Positions 44,278 to 54,389 are shown, counted from the stretch's first letter. The stretch: DNA of 64,000 nt from Massilia putida (GCF_001941825.1 NZ_CP019038.1:434001-498000), one strand, 5' to 3'. Program-made: numbers and translations. The notes: a model not told the origin generated them from the letters alone.

Positions 44278-45135
44278 ATGCCCGACCAGAAGCAGCAGCA
44301 CCAACCCGCGCAGCAACAGACCCCGCCCGGCCATGAAGCCCTGCTGGAACCCAAGGCCGACCACGGCGAGACGAGCTATGTCGGCCACGGCAGGCTCGCC
44401 GGCAAGGCGACCGTCATCACGGGCGGCGACAGCGGCATCGGCCGCGCCGTCGCCCTCGCCTATGCGCGCGAAGGCGCCGATGTACTGATCTCCTATCTCG
44501 ATGAACACGACGACGCGCGCGAGACCGAGCGCCTCGTGCGCGACGCCGGCCGCAAGGCGGTGCTCGTGCCGGGCGACATCGCCGACCCGGCCCACTGCCG
44601 CGCCATCGTCGACCGCGCCGTCCGGGAGTTCGGCCGGATCGACGTGCTGGTCAATAATGCCGCGTTCCAGATGACGCGCGCCTCGCTGGAAGAGATCCCG
44701 GACGAGGAATGGGACCGCACGTTCGCCGTCAATATCTCGGCCATGTTCCACATCTGCAAGGCGGCCGTGAAGCACATGAAGCCGGGCGCCAGCATCATCA
44801 ACACGTCGTCCGTCAATTCGGACAATCCCAAGCCCACCCTGCTGCCCTACGCCACCACGAAGGGCGCGATCGCCAACTTCTCGGCCGGCCTCGCGCAGCT
44901 GCTGGCGGACAAGGGCATCCGCGTGAACTCCGTGGCGCCGGGCCCGATCTGGACGCCGCTCATTCCGTCGACGATGCCGCCCGACCAGGTGGCGAGCTTC
45001 GGGCAGCAAGTGCCGATGAAGCGGCCGGGCCAGCCGGTGGAGGTGGCGCCCGTGTACGTGCTGCTGGCATCGGATGAAGCGAGCTACATCTCCGGGGCGC
45101 GCGTCGCCGTCACGGGCGGGACGCCGATTTTGTGA
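44278..45135 (+). CDS. Short-chain dehydrogenase, general-stress type
   Basis: A classical SDR oxidoreductase with a 45-residue hydrophilic N-terminal extension rich in Gln and Pro, as in the general stress protein 39 group. The NAD(P)-binding TGGDSGIGRA (about residues 52-61), NNAA (about 126-129), the catalytic Ser in IINTSSVNS and Tyr-x-x-x-Lys in YATTKGA (about 200-206) are intact. The substrate is unknown. AAGGAGGCC precedes the ATG. Its stop abuts the stop of the convergent PBP1A gene. Confidence 0.9.
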   Translation: MPDQKQQHQPAQQQTPPGHEALLEPKADHGETSYVGHGRLAGKATVITGGDSGIGRAVALAYAREGADVLISYLDEHDDARETERLVRDAGRKAVLVPGDIADPAHCRAIVDRAVREFGRIDVLVNNAAFQMTRASLEEIPDEEWDRTFAVNISAMFHICKAAVKHMKPGASIINTSSVNSDNPKPTLLPYATTKGAIANFSAGLAQLLADKGIRVNSVAPGPIWTPLIPSTMPPDQVASFGQQVPMKRPGQPVEVAPVYVLLASDEASYISGARVAVTGGTPIL

Positions 45136-47535
45136 TCACCCGTCGTTCGGCTGGACCGCCCCGCCCTCCGTGGGCTGGTCCGGTTGCGGCGGCGCGGGCG
45201 GTTCGTTGTCCGGCGGCTGCGGCGTGTCGGCCGGCGGGCCGCCTTCCTGCTGCATGTCGCCGCCCTCCTCCATGTCTTCCTCAGGCGGTTCCTCGTGGCG
45301 GATCACCGGTTCCGGCTTGTGTCCGCCCGGGAACAGTGCGTCGGCGCTGATCTTGCCGGAACCCAGCGCCGACTTGAAGAAGTCGCCCACGAGCAGGATC
45401 GCGCTGTGGCCGCCCTGCCCCCAGTAGTTCGAGCGCATCGTGACGCGGTTGTCGTTGAAGCCCACCCACGCGCCCGCGACGAGGTTCGGGTGCATCATGA
45501 TGAACCAGGCGTCCGCATTGTTCTGCGTGGTGCCGGTCTTGCCCGCCACGTCGGCCGTGATGCCGAAGCGGTAGCGGATACCGGTGCCCGTGCCGCGGTT
45601 GATCACGCCGCGCATCATGTCGATGAGCGTGACGGCCGACTCCTGCGACAGCACGCGCTGCGGCGTCTGTGAGGCAAAATCGGCGATCACCTGGCCGTTG
45701 CGGTCGGTGATGCGGCGCACGAACACCGGCTTGCGGTACTCGCCCTGCGCGGCGATCGTGGAATAGGCGTTGACCATTTCGAGCAGCGTGACGGGGCTCG
45801 TGCCCAGCGCGATGGACGGCACCTGCGCCAGCTTGCTCGTGCGCACGCCCAGGTCCTGCGCGAGTTTCACCACGGGCGCCACGCCGATGTCGCGCACGAC
45901 CTGCGCCGTGATCGTGTTCTTCGAGTAGACCAGGCCGTCGCGCAAGGTCAGCTGGCGGCCCGTCGTGCCGCTGTTGTCGGTCGGGCGCCAGACGGTGCCG
46001 TCGTTGAAGCGGATCGTCGTGACGGCGTCCAGGTACGGATGCTCGGGCGCGATGCCCTTTTCCAGCGCGGCCGCATACACGATCGGCTTGAACGTGGACC
46101 CGGGCTGGCGCGCGGCCTGCACGACGTGGTCGTACTGCTCGCGCTCGAAATCGCGGCTGCCGATCCACGCCTTGATCTCGCCCGTCGCCGGATCCATCGC
46201 GAGGAAGCCCGCTTCCAGGCGCGACTTTGCGGTCTTCAGCTGGCGCATGAAGTCGCGGTCCGCCTTGAGGCGCTTGAGGGCCGCGACCGGATTCTCGCCC
46301 CCATCCACGGCCTTGCGGTATTCAGGCGATTCGCGGATGAACGTCTCCAGCAGGTCGCCGTGCGATTGCCAGTAATATTCAAACGGGTTCACCCCGCTGC
46401 GCATGTCGACATAGGTCTGGGTCGACGTCGCGTTGACCGGCCAGGAATGGGCCCAGTCGACATCGGCGATGGCCTGCAGCGCGCCCGCCTCGCGCTGCAC
46501 GGCCTGCAATGCGGCCTGCTGCAGGTCGTAGTCGAGCGTCGTCTGGACGACGAGGCCGTCCTGCTGCAGGTCGGCGTCGTTCTTGTCGGCCCAGTCCAGG
46601 AGCCAGCGCCGCACGTAGGCCGTGAAATGGTCGTCCTTGCCCGTGCGCTCGGCGAGCCGCGCGAAATGCACGCGCAGCGGACGTTTCACCAGCTGGCGGT
46701 ACTTCGCCTCGTCGAACACGCCCGCCTTGAGCATCTGCCCCAGAACGACGTTGCGCCGGGCCAGCGAGCGCTCCGGATTCGTCACGGGATTGTAGTACGC
46801 GGTCCCTTTGAGCATGCCGACCAGCGTGGCGGCCTCCGTTTCGTTCAGCTGCGCGGCCGGCTTGTTGAAGTAGGTATGCGCCGCCGCCTCGATGCCGTAG
46901 GTGTTGTACAGGAACGGGACCGTGTTCAGGTACGCTTCCAGGATCTCCGGCTTGCTGTACGTGTTCTCGATCTTGAAGGCGGTGATGAGTTCCTTCAGCT
47001 TGCGGTTGATGTTGCGCGCGCGGCCGATCTCGTCGCGGAACATGTTGCGGGCCAGCTGCTGCGTGATCGTCGAGCCGCCTTGCGCGTCGCCCTTGAGATT
47101 GGCGACGAAGGCGCCGGCGATGCGCGTGAAATCGACGCCGTGGTGGTCGTAGAAACGGTGGTCTTCGGTCGCGATGAGGGCATTGACGACGTGCGGCGAG
47201 ATCTGCGACAGCGGCACCTTCATCTGGATGCCCTGCTCGAAGCTCGCGAGCTGGCGGCCGTCGGCCGACACGACGACCGTGGGCCGCGCGACGCGCGCCT
47301 GCTTGACGTCCTCGATGCCGGGCGTGAGCGGGAACAGCAGCGCGACCCAGACGGCGAACAGGGCCACCATCAACAGCGCGGCGCCGGCCACGATGTACAA
47401 CCAGCGCAGGTGCGGCGGCTTGGTCATCAGGTGGCCGTGCGCGCGCGCATAGGCTTCCCTGGCGCGGGCACCGGCGCGGTCGATCATCCTGCGTTCGCGT
47501 CCGTCCCAGCGCTTGCCGTCGTTATGGTCATCCAC
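45136..47535 (-). CDS. Bifunctional penicillin-binding protein 1A-type
   Basis: Inner-membrane peptidoglycan synthase. A cytoplasmic tail (about residues 1-50) and one membrane segment (about 55-78) precede the GT51 transglycosylase (about 100-275, catalytic Glu in ATEDHRFYDH; STITQQLARN present). The transpeptidase (about 420-740) has Ser480 in STFK, SKN and KTGTT. A Pro/Glu-rich, probably disordered tail follows. The length of 799 is in the family range. I chose a GTG at 47535 because AGGAAACGAA lies right before it; a TTG at 47586 is less likely. It may be named mrcA or pbpC-like depending on the annotation scheme. Confidence 0.92.
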   Translation of the reverse strand: MDDHNDGKRWDGRERRMIDRAGARAREAYARAHGHLMTKPPHLRWLYIVAGAALLMVALFAVWVALLFPLTPGIEDVKQARVARPTVVVSADGRQLASFEQGIQMKVPLSQISPHVVNALIATEDHRFYDHHGVDFTRIAGAFVANLKGDAQGGSTITQQLARNMFRDEIGRARNINRKLKELITAFKIENTYSKPEILEAYLNTVPFLYNTYGIEAAAHTYFNKPAAQLNETEAATLVGMLKGTAYYNPVTNPERSLARRNVVLGQMLKAGVFDEAKYRQLVKRPLRVHFARLAERTGKDDHFTAYVRRWLLDWADKNDADLQQDGLVVQTTLDYDLQQAALQAVQREAGALQAIADVDWAHSWPVNATSTQTYVDMRSGVNPFEYYWQSHGDLLETFIRESPEYRKAVDGGENPVAALKRLKADRDFMRQLKTAKSRLEAGFLAMDPATGEIKAWIGSRDFEREQYDHVVQAARQPGSTFKPIVYAAALEKGIAPEHPYLDAVTTIRFNDGTVWRPTDNSGTTGRQLTLRDGLVYSKNTITAQVVRDIGVAPVVKLAQDLGVRTSKLAQVPSIALGTSPVTLLEMVNAYSTIAAQGEYRKPVFVRRITDRNGQVIADFASQTPQRVLSQESAVTLIDMMRGVINRGTGTGIRYRFGITADVAGKTGTTQNNADAWFIMMHPNLVAGAWVGFNDNRVTMRSNYWGQGGHSAILLVGDFFKSALGSGKISADALFPGGHKPEPVIRHEEPPEEDMEEGGDMQQEGGPPADTPQPPDNEPPAPPQPDQPTEGGAVQPNDG

Positions 47536-47609
47536 TTCGTTTCCTGTCAGCTTCCTCGTGATGGCCGCAAGTATAGCCGACGGCAAACGGAGTTTCGGTT
47601 AGCGCACGC

Positions 47610-50432
47610 TCATACGGTGGCGTTATGCGGCAGCATGTGCCGCCCCGTGCGCAGCAGGCGCTCGACGTCGGCGCCGGATGCCGCCTGTGCATACACATGG
47701 CCCTGTACCTCGTCGCAGCCGCGCCGGCGCAGGTAGTCGAGCTGCGCTTCCGTCTCCACGCCCTCGGCGATCACGCGCATGCGCAGGCCGCGCGCCAGTT
47801 CGATGATCGCGGCGACCAGGGCCGCGTCGTCCTCGTCGAACGGGATGTCGCGCACGAAGCTGCGGTCGATCTTGAGCACGTCGACCGGAAAGCGGCGCAG
47901 GTATGAGAGGCTCGAGTACCCGGTGCCGAAGTCGTCGATCGACAGCTGCACCCCCATCTGTTTCAGTTCGCGCATCGTGCGGATCGCGCTCTCGACGTCG
48001 CCCATCACGAGGCTTTCCGTGATCTCCACTTCCAGGCAGGCCGCGGACAGCCCCGTCTCTTCCAGCACGCGGGCGATCTCGCGCACGAGGTTCGGTTCGG
48101 CGAACTGGCGCGCCGACAGGTTCACGGCGATGCGCAGCGGACCGAGGCCGGCATGCTGCCACGCGCGGCTCTGGCGGCACGCCGTGCGCAGCACCCACGC
48201 GCCGATGGGGACGATGAGGCCGGTCTCCTCGGCCAGGTTGATGAAGCGGTCGGGACGCACCATGCCCATGCTCGGGTGGCGCCAGCGGATCAGCGCTTCC
48301 AGCCCGACGACGTGGCCCGATTCCAGGTCGACCTGCGGCTGGTAATACAACTCGAACTCGTCGTGCGTCAGCGCGCTGCGCAGCGCGCCCTCCAGCGCGA
48401 GCCGTTCGCGGGCCCGCGCGTTCATCGTCGGCATGTAGAACTGCACCATGTTGCGGCCCAGTTCCTTGGAGCGGTACATTGCCACTTCCGCGTGCTGGAT
48501 GAGCGTCGCGGCGTCGCTGCCGTCGACCGGATACGCGGCGAGGCCCGCGCTGCCCGTCAGCACGAGTTCCTGGCCGTTCAGCGCGAGCGGATGCGCGAGC
48601 GCCTCCAGCACGGCGCGGACGGTGGCCGCCGCTTCCGACTCGTTGTCGCGGCCCGGCAGCACCAGTACGAACTCGTCGCCGCCGGTGCGGGCCACCGTGT
48701 CCGACCGTTCGACGGCGGTGCTGATGCGCTGCGCGGCCGCCTTCAGCAACTCGTCGCCGGCGTCGTGGCCGAGGGTGTCGTTGACGAACTTGAAGTGGTC
48801 GAGGTCGAGCGCCGCCACCCACACGGCGCCGCGTCCGGCCGCGAGGTTGATCGCGTTCTCGATGCGGTCGTGCAGCAGCGCGCGGTTGGCCAGGCCCGTG
48901 AGCGTGTCGAAGCGCGTGCGCGCCTCCAGTTCGGCCTCGTAGCGCTTGGCCATCGTCACGTCGTATTGCGTCATCACGAAGTGCGTCGTCACGCCGTCCT
49001 CGTTGTTGACGGGGGCGATGTAGACCTCGGCGTACATCTCGCGGCCGTCGCCGCAGTTCAGGCGCATCGACACATGTCCTTCGCGCCGTTCGCGGATGGC
49101 GGCGCGCAATTCGGCTACCGCGGCCTGGTCCGGCTCACGCGAGCCGACGTCCAGCAGGCCGCGCCCGACCGCCTGCGCCCGCGTGTAGCCGCGGATGCGC
49201 TCGAACGCGGGGTTCACGTATTCGATCGGGTAGCCGGGCCGCGTCGCGCTGACGAGGATGATGGCGTTCGCGCTGGCGTCGATGGCGCGCCGGTACAGCC
49301 GCAGCGAATCCAGGGCTTCGTGCAGGTCGGCCGTGCGGCTCTCGACGAGCGCCTCGATGCGGCGCGTGCGTTTCACGCGGGTTTGCACGTAGGCGGACGT
49401 GGCCAGGCTCACGAGGCAGCCGAGGACGAACGCGACGAGCGGCCCGGCGCCGGCCGCCATCGCGCTCGCGCGTCCGGTGATGCGCAGCTCCCAGGGCATG
49501 CCGGCCACGTCGAATGCATGGCGGTTCGTGAACAACGCATCCCCGAGCCACGCGTGCCAGGACGGCACGGTCGCGCGGTCCAGCGTGTCGTAGAAATAGG
49601 CGCGCTGCGGTCCGTCCAGGCCCGGGCCGAACAACTCGATCCTGAGGCCGTTGCGCATCAACAGATTCGACTTCGCGAGGTTCGAGCCGACGAGCGCGTT
49701 CACGTCGATGACGACGGCGGTGTCGCCGAGCGCGGCGGCGCTGCGTGCGGCCGCGTTGTCGAGCGGCGCGTCGCGCCGGTACACGGGCTGGATCATGACG
49801 AAGCCGGGGCGGTCGTCGCGCTGCAGCAGCGGCAGCAGGAAGCTGGATGCGACCTGGCCCGTGTCGATGGCGCGCATGAACGTCGAGCCTTGCGGCGGAA
49901 AGGAAAACGCATCGTAGCCGAGCGTGACTTCATTGCCGGCCAGCGGCTCGACATAGTCCGTGACGAGGTAGCGCGGCCGCTTTGCCGCGCGCACCAGCGC
50001 GACCGTATTGCCCGTCACCCGCCGCTCGCGGATCTCGAAGCCGGGACGGTAGCGCTGGTTCTCGGCCTCGAACGCCGCACGCTCGGCGCTGTTCACCATG
50101 CGGTGGAACACGACGGCCTGCAGATACGGATGGCTGGCCAGCAGCGGCCTGGCGAAGGCGCCGAACTCGTCGCGCGTGGCGATGCCGACGGAGGCGAACA
50201 GCGCGTTCGCGGCCTGCAGCACGTCGAGCGCGTCACCGAAGCTGCGGGTCACGGTCGCGTTGCGGATTTCGGCGCGCTGCAGGAATTCGGAGCGGGCCCG
50301 CTCGCGCTCGGCGTCGACCAGGCCGACGGCCATCGCGGCAGTAAGACCCAGCCCCGCCAGCAGTGTGAGCACCGCGGCAGGGGTCGGAGACCGCGCGGGG
50401 GCGCGGCCGAGGCGCACTTTCCGTGTCAGCAT
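47610..50432 (-). CDS. CHASE-PAS-GGDEF-EAL membrane c-di-GMP enzyme
   Basis: Inner-membrane protein with a periplasmic CHASE sensor between two membrane segments (about residues 18-38 and 330-350; the sensor fits the ATRDEFGAFARPLL and PVYRRDAP stretches). A coiled coil and PAS (about 395-505) lead to GGDEF (about 520-680) with an intact GGDEF at 584-588, then EAL (about 700-935) with EALIRW, DDFGTGYSSL and LKIDRSF. Both domains look active. The I-site is degenerate: ERSD replaces RxxD. The ATG at 50432 has an AGGATGGGG site. Confidence 0.9.
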   Translation of the reverse strand: MLTRKVRLGRAPARSPTPAAVLTLLAGLGLTAAMAVGLVDAERERARSEFLQRAEIRNATVTRSFGDALDVLQAANALFASVGIATRDEFGAFARPLLASHPYLQAVVFHRMVNSAERAAFEAENQRYRPGFEIRERRVTGNTVALVRAAKRPRYLVTDYVEPLAGNEVTLGYDAFSFPPQGSTFMRAIDTGQVASSFLLPLLQRDDRPGFVMIQPVYRRDAPLDNAAARSAAALGDTAVVIDVNALVGSNLAKSNLLMRNGLRIELFGPGLDGPQRAYFYDTLDRATVPSWHAWLGDALFTNRHAFDVAGMPWELRITGRASAMAAGAGPLVAFVLGCLVSLATSAYVQTRVKRTRRIEALVESRTADLHEALDSLRLYRRAIDASANAIILVSATRPGYPIEYVNPAFERIRGYTRAQAVGRGLLDVGSREPDQAAVAELRAAIRERREGHVSMRLNCGDGREMYAEVYIAPVNNEDGVTTHFVMTQYDVTMAKRYEAELEARTRFDTLTGLANRALLHDRIENAINLAAGRGAVWVAALDLDHFKFVNDTLGHDAGDELLKAAAQRISTAVERSDTVARTGGDEFVLVLPGRDNESEAAATVRAVLEALAHPLALNGQELVLTGSAGLAAYPVDGSDAATLIQHAEVAMYRSKELGRNMVQFYMPTMNARARERLALEGALRSALTHDEFELYYQPQVDLESGHVVGLEALIRWRHPSMGMVRPDRFINLAEETGLIVPIGAWVLRTACRQSRAWQHAGLGPLRIAVNLSARQFAEPNLVREIARVLEETGLSAACLEVEITESLVMGDVESAIRTMRELKQMGVQLSIDDFGTGYSSLSYLRRFPVDVLKIDRSFVRDIPFDEDDAALVAAIIELARGLRMRVIAEGVETEAQLDYLRRRGCDEVQGHVYAQAASGADVERLLRTGRHMLPHNATV

Positions 50433-50484
50433 GCCCCATCCTAGCAAATTTGCACACACCGGGACCAGAAGTTGCCGTACCGCT

Positions 50485-51822
50485 TCAGTCTGTCGTCGGG
50501 GGTTGTGCCCGCGCCACGGTCGGCGCGGGGATCCGTTCCAGTTGCAGCTTCGCGAGGGTCGGATACAGCGCCGGACTGATGAGGCGGGCGACGGCGAACG
50601 CGATCAGGGCGCAGGCCATCAGGCTCAGCACCATCACATGGCCGTCGACCATTTCCATCACGATGATGAAGGCCGTCAGCGGCGCCTGCGTCGCGGCGGC
50701 AAGAAAACCCACCATGCCCAGCGCGATGAGGGCCGGAACCTGCGCGCCGTACAACAGCAAGGCGACGTCGTTGCCGAACGCGGCGCCGATGGCGAGGGAC
50801 GGCGCGAAGATCCCGGCCGGTACGCCGGACCACGACGTCAGCCACGTCGCGAGGAATTTGAAGGGGGCGTAAGCGAACGGCATCGCGGCGCTGCCGTCCA
50901 CCATGTGGCGCGTGCTCGCATAGCCGGAGCCGAACGCGGCGCCGCCCGTCGCGACGCCGATCAGCGCGACGCCGAGCCCGCACGCGGCCGCGAACAGCAC
51001 GGGCCGGCGCGCGCGCCAGCGGGTCGCACGGTCGGGGCTCGTGCCGGACAGCGATGCGATCGTCAGCCGGGAGAACAGGCCGCCGGCCAGCCCCGACAGG
51101 ATCGCGACGAGCAGGCCCGGCAACAGCAGATGCAGACCGATCGCGGGCGCGTGGATGACGCCGAAGTAGGCGCTGTCGCCGTGCGCGGACACGCCGACGA
51201 GGCCGGCCAGCACGATGCCGGCGATGAGCAGGCCGCTGGAGCGCTGTTCCGGCGCGCGCGCCAGCTCTTCGATGGCGAACATCACGCCGCCCAGCGGCGT
51301 GTTGAACGCGGCCGCGATGCCGGCCGCGCCGCCGGCGACGAGCAGCCCATGGATGCCGACCGCGCTGCCGGCCGGGATCAGCCGGCGCGCCTGCAGCATC
51401 ACGCCGGCCGCGATCTGTACGGACGGCCCCTCGCGTCCCAGCGACAGGCCGCCCAGCAGGCCGCCGGCCGTCAGCAGGATCTTGGCGATCGACAGGCGCA
51501 GCGACACGAACAACCCGCGCTCGGCCTCGCCGACCGTCGTGTCGAGGGTGGCCATCACCTGCGGAATGCCGGAACCGGCCGCGCCCGGCGCGAAGCGGCG
51601 CGTGCACCAGACGACGAATGCCGTGCAGGCCGGGGTCCAGATCAGGGGGCTCCACCAGGCGAGGCCGCGCAGCGCGGCGAAGCGGTCGTAGGCCACATCG
51701 GCCAGCCACGAGAAGCCGACGACCGTGAGGCCGGCCAGCGCGGAGAGAAGGATGACGATGGCGCGCACGGTCCACACGCGCCAGTCGCCCAGTTCGCGGC
51801 GCAGATCGGGGGCCGGTGTCAT
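50485..51822 (-). CDS. ClC-family chloride channel or chloride/proton antiporter
   Basis: Integral membrane protein with about ten to twelve segments in 445 residues. The three anion-binding motifs are present: GSGIPQ (about residues 83-88), GREGPSVQ (about 127-134) and GIFAPSLAIGAAFG (about 340-353). The Glu in GREGP is the gating/proton glutamate. The usual central Tyr was not located with certainty. It probably serves acid resistance or anion balance. The ATG at 51822 follows AGGAAACG. It is divergent from a MarR gene, which may control it. Confidence 0.9.
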   Translation of the reverse strand: MTPAPDLRRELGDWRVWTVRAIVILLSALAGLTVVGFSWLADVAYDRFAALRGLAWWSPLIWTPACTAFVVWCTRRFAPGAAGSGIPQVMATLDTTVGEAERGLFVSLRLSIAKILLTAGGLLGGLSLGREGPSVQIAAGVMLQARRLIPAGSAVGIHGLLVAGGAAGIAAAFNTPLGGVMFAIEELARAPEQRSSGLLIAGIVLAGLVGVSAHGDSAYFGVIHAPAIGLHLLLPGLLVAILSGLAGGLFSRLTIASLSGTSPDRATRWRARRPVLFAAACGLGVALIGVATGGAAFGSGYASTRHMVDGSAAMPFAYAPFKFLATWLTSWSGVPAGIFAPSLAIGAAFGNDVALLLYGAQVPALIALGMVGFLAAATQAPLTAFIIVMEMVDGHVMVLSLMACALIAFAVARLISPALYPTLAKLQLERIPAPTVARAQPPTTD

Positions 51823-51884
51823 GCGAATCGTTTCCTGAATGACATTATTCGACGCCGTGCCGGTATTTCCGCTATCATTCTTGC

Positions 51885-52391
51885 ATGTCCTCGTCTTCTC
51901 AATCCAACGCGGCCAACGAGCCGTCCACGCCGCTGGCGCCATCCACTCGTGTGCTGCGCCAGTTCCGCGTCGTTTTCAATTCTGTCAAAACCCATTTCCG
52001 GCAGGTCGAGCGCGAAGCCGGCGTCGGCGGCGCCCAGTTGTGGGCCTTGTCCGTCATCGACCGCCGTCCCGGCATTGGCGTGACGGAGCTCGCGCGCGAA
52101 CTGGATATCCACCAGTCGACGGCCAGCAACCTGATCAAGAGCCTCGTGGAACGCGGCCTCGTCGCGACGAGCCGCGAAGGCACCGACCGCCGCAGCGTGT
52201 CGCTGCGCATCCAGCCGGCCGGCGCCGACGTCTTGCGCACCGCGCCCCTGCCCTTTGCCGGCGTGCTGCCGGATGCGCTGTCCGCGCTGGACGCGGACAC
52301 ATTGGAGCGCCTGGAACAAGACCTTGCAAAATTGATCGCCCTGCTCGAGGCGGACGAAGCCAGTGGCAATGTGCTGCTGGCCCAGATGTAA
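51885..52391 (+). CDS. MarR-family transcription regulator
   Basis: A 168-residue winged-helix regulator. The dimerisation helix at about residues 22-50 leads to the helix-turn-helix at about 60-100 (GVTELARELDIHQSTASNLIK), then a wing with TSREGTDRRSVSL (about 105-118), which is strongly MarR-like. The ligand is unknown. It lies 62 bases from the start of the divergent ClC gene, so autoregulation and control of the channel are likely. No clear ribosome site precedes the ATG, so the message may be leader-poor. Confidence 0.88.
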   Translation: MSSSSQSNAANEPSTPLAPSTRVLRQFRVVFNSVKTHFRQVEREAGVGGAQLWALSVIDRRPGIGVTELARELDIHQSTASNLIKSLVERGLVATSREGTDRRSVSLRIQPAGADVLRTAPLPFAGVLPDALSALDADTLERLEQDLAKLIALLEADEASGNVLLAQM

Positions 52392-52407
52392 CACGCTACC
52401 GGCCTGG

Positions 52408-52433
52408 AAAAAAGCTCCCGGCGGGCCGGGAGC
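52408..52433 (-). terminator. Rho-independent terminator
   Basis: An 8-bp stem (GCTCCCGG with CCGGGAGC) around a 4-base loop is followed on the minus strand by six T. It lies 128 bases beyond the phosphoesterase stop, and also just after the MarR stop on the other strand, where no T-run follows. Confidence 0.8.
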
Positions 52434-52560
52434 ACAAGCGATACAAGGTATCCTCATCGTTGCTCGCGAGACGGCGGAACGCTGCCCCGCTCACATGTTT
52501 ATTGTGTCACAGGACATGTGTGGGAAGCAATCACTTTTGTGCCAATATATTTCTGATGCT

Positions 52561-53964
52561 TCAGACCTGGGGCACTGCACAGGTCGAACGGCGGCCTTGC
52601 ACGGTGCAGGTATTGCGCGTCTTGCCGTCGCGGTCGTGGACGACGACGTGCCACGTGTCCGGCCCGGTGCGCTCCATCGTCATGAAGCCGAAACCATCGA
52701 TCCATGAACTCATCGCGTCCAGCGTGGCGCCCGGCGCGGGCGACTGGCCGGCGGGTGGCGTTTTCGGCAGCGGTACGATGTCTTCCGCCGTGCCGGCGAA
52801 GCCCGCCACGAACTGGGTCGGGTGATCCGTCGCGAAGCTGGTCTGCTCCCACAAGTGCACGTGGCCGGACAACAGCATGTCGACCGTGGACGGCAGCAGG
52901 CGCGGGTCGAGCGCGCCGAATACCTGCGTCAGGCCGGCGTCGCCGCCGAACAGCGTGACGGCGCCCGTCTGCGCGTCCCGGGTGGCGCCGAACGCGTACA
53001 GCGGATGATGGTCGACGGCGATGTTGTAGCGCTGCCGGCGCGCGAGCAGGTCGATCTTGCGCCATGTGTCGGCGTAGCGTTCGACGCGCACGTCGCCCGG
53101 CTTGAAACCCTTCCAGTTCGTGTTCGCGCTGTCGAACACGATCAGCTGCGCATCGCCGCCCAGCGGCACCGCATACGGGTCGGTATAGTCCGCGCGCTCG
53201 TCCGCGGAGGGGTCGTCGCAGTTCGCGGCCGGGTCGTAGCGATGGGCGTCGAGGAAGCGCCACCAGCCCTGCCCGCCGCGCGCGCACGTTTCGTGGTTGC
53301 CGCGCGCGAGGACCCACGGCGCGGCCGCGAGCAACGCTTGCCCGGGCGCGAAGAAATCGGCGTTCCACGCATCCCAGCCGTAGCCGTACGGACTGCCGGC
53401 GCAGCCCGGGCGGTCGGCCGGGCATGGATCTTCGCGGTAGTGGAAGTCGCCCACGTGCACGACGAGGTCCGGTTTCCATGCGGCCGCGCTGGCGGCCACG
53501 CGCGCGAACGGGTACGCCTGCGGGTCGTTACAGTCCTGGAATTCCTTGCCCTTCAGGCGGCAGCCCGTGTCGCCGATCACGACGATGCGCTTCACGTCGG
53601 CCCTGGGCAGCGGCAGTGGCCGGCCCGCGACGTCGACCCGCGTGCTGCCCGCGGGGAGCGCCGTCTCGCACGACAGCACCGGGGTCGACTTCGCGTCCGG
53701 ATGATAGCCGGCACTGTGGTCCTTGCCGCGCAGCGGAATCGCGCCGAACGGCGCCCGTACGGCCATCGTCGTCGTGCGGCCGTCGATGGTGATCGATGGG
53801 CAGGCGGGCGCCGTCGTGATGGCGCGCGCCGCAGGTGCCCCGTCCTCGCCCAGCACGACGAAGGCGGCGGCGGGCGGACGCTGGGGCCCGAGGCTGGCGC
53901 AGCCTGCCAGCAGGATCGTCGATACGAGCGCGCCGGCGCGGGTCTGCAGATGCGGATGGGTCAT
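52561..53964 (-). CDS. Lipoprotein metallophosphoesterase
   Basis: Calcineurin-like phosphoesterase of the purple-acid-phosphatase-like group, anchored by a lipoprotein signal (about residues 1-22, ending LAGC). Metal-site motifs in order: GDTGC (about 128), GDFHY (about 168), GNHE (about 219), DHHP (about 310) and SGHVHLWE (about 355). All the metal ligands appear present. It could hydrolyse phosphate esters in the envelope; the substrate is unknown. The ATG at 53964 follows GGAAG. Confidence 0.88.
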   Translation of the reverse strand: MTHPHLQTRAGALVSTILLAGCASLGPQRPPAAAFVVLGEDGAPAARAITTAPACPSITIDGRTTTMAVRAPFGAIPLRGKDHSAGYHPDAKSTPVLSCETALPAGSTRVDVAGRPLPLPRADVKRIVVIGDTGCRLKGKEFQDCNDPQAYPFARVAASAAAWKPDLVVHVGDFHYREDPCPADRPGCAGSPYGYGWDAWNADFFAPGQALLAAAPWVLARGNHETCARGGQGWWRFLDAHRYDPAANCDDPSADERADYTDPYAVPLGGDAQLIVFDSANTNWKGFKPGDVRVERYADTWRKIDLLARRQRYNIAVDHHPLYAFGATRDAQTGAVTLFGGDAGLTQVFGALDPRLLPSTVDMLLSGHVHLWEQTSFATDHPTQFVAGFAGTAEDIVPLPKTPPAGQSPAPGATLDAMSSWIDGFGFMTMERTGPDTWHVVVHDRDGKTRNTCTVQGRRSTCAVPQV

Positions 53965-54191
53965 GGGTCTTCCGGGCAAAGTCGCGAATCTACCACACGC
54001 TGACCCCCCTTTAACCACCGCGTGCGCTTCGTTCAACGCGAGCGATTTGATTAATCTCAAGCTTTGCACATTAGCCGTTTGCGAAAAGCCATTCGCTTGG
54101 CTAGCATGAAGATCAGATTGCTCGCGGTCAATTAAATTCTGGCAAAAACCAGGCCATGACTTCGCCGGGTCGACGGGGAGGAGACGCTGCC

Positions 54192-54389
54192 ATGTACCTC
54201 ATCAGCAGGATAGCAAAAAGTCCGATGTCCGTAGCCGCGGCGGCGGCAGGCATCTGGATCCGCGCCCCGTTCCGCTGCGACGAAACGGAGACGCGAATGT
54301 GGTACGGCCTCCTGGCGACCGCGCCGGCCTATCGGTCGGCGCAACGCGCTCTGCATTCCGCCGACAGATTGTGGCTGATGCAGTACTGA
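54192..54389 (+). CDS. Possible small protein, partly antisense to a regulator
   Basis: A 65-residue frame starts at an ATG with a strong GGGGAGGAG ribosome site. The product starts MYLISRIAKSPMSVAAAAAG and has one weak hydrophobic segment. Its last 61 bases lie opposite the 3' end of the LuxR-type regulator. The strong ribosome site is the main support; composition is neutral. Confidence 0.35.
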   Translation: MYLISRIAKSPMSVAAAAAGIWIRAPFRCDETETRMWYGLLATAPAYRSAQRALHSADRLWLMQY

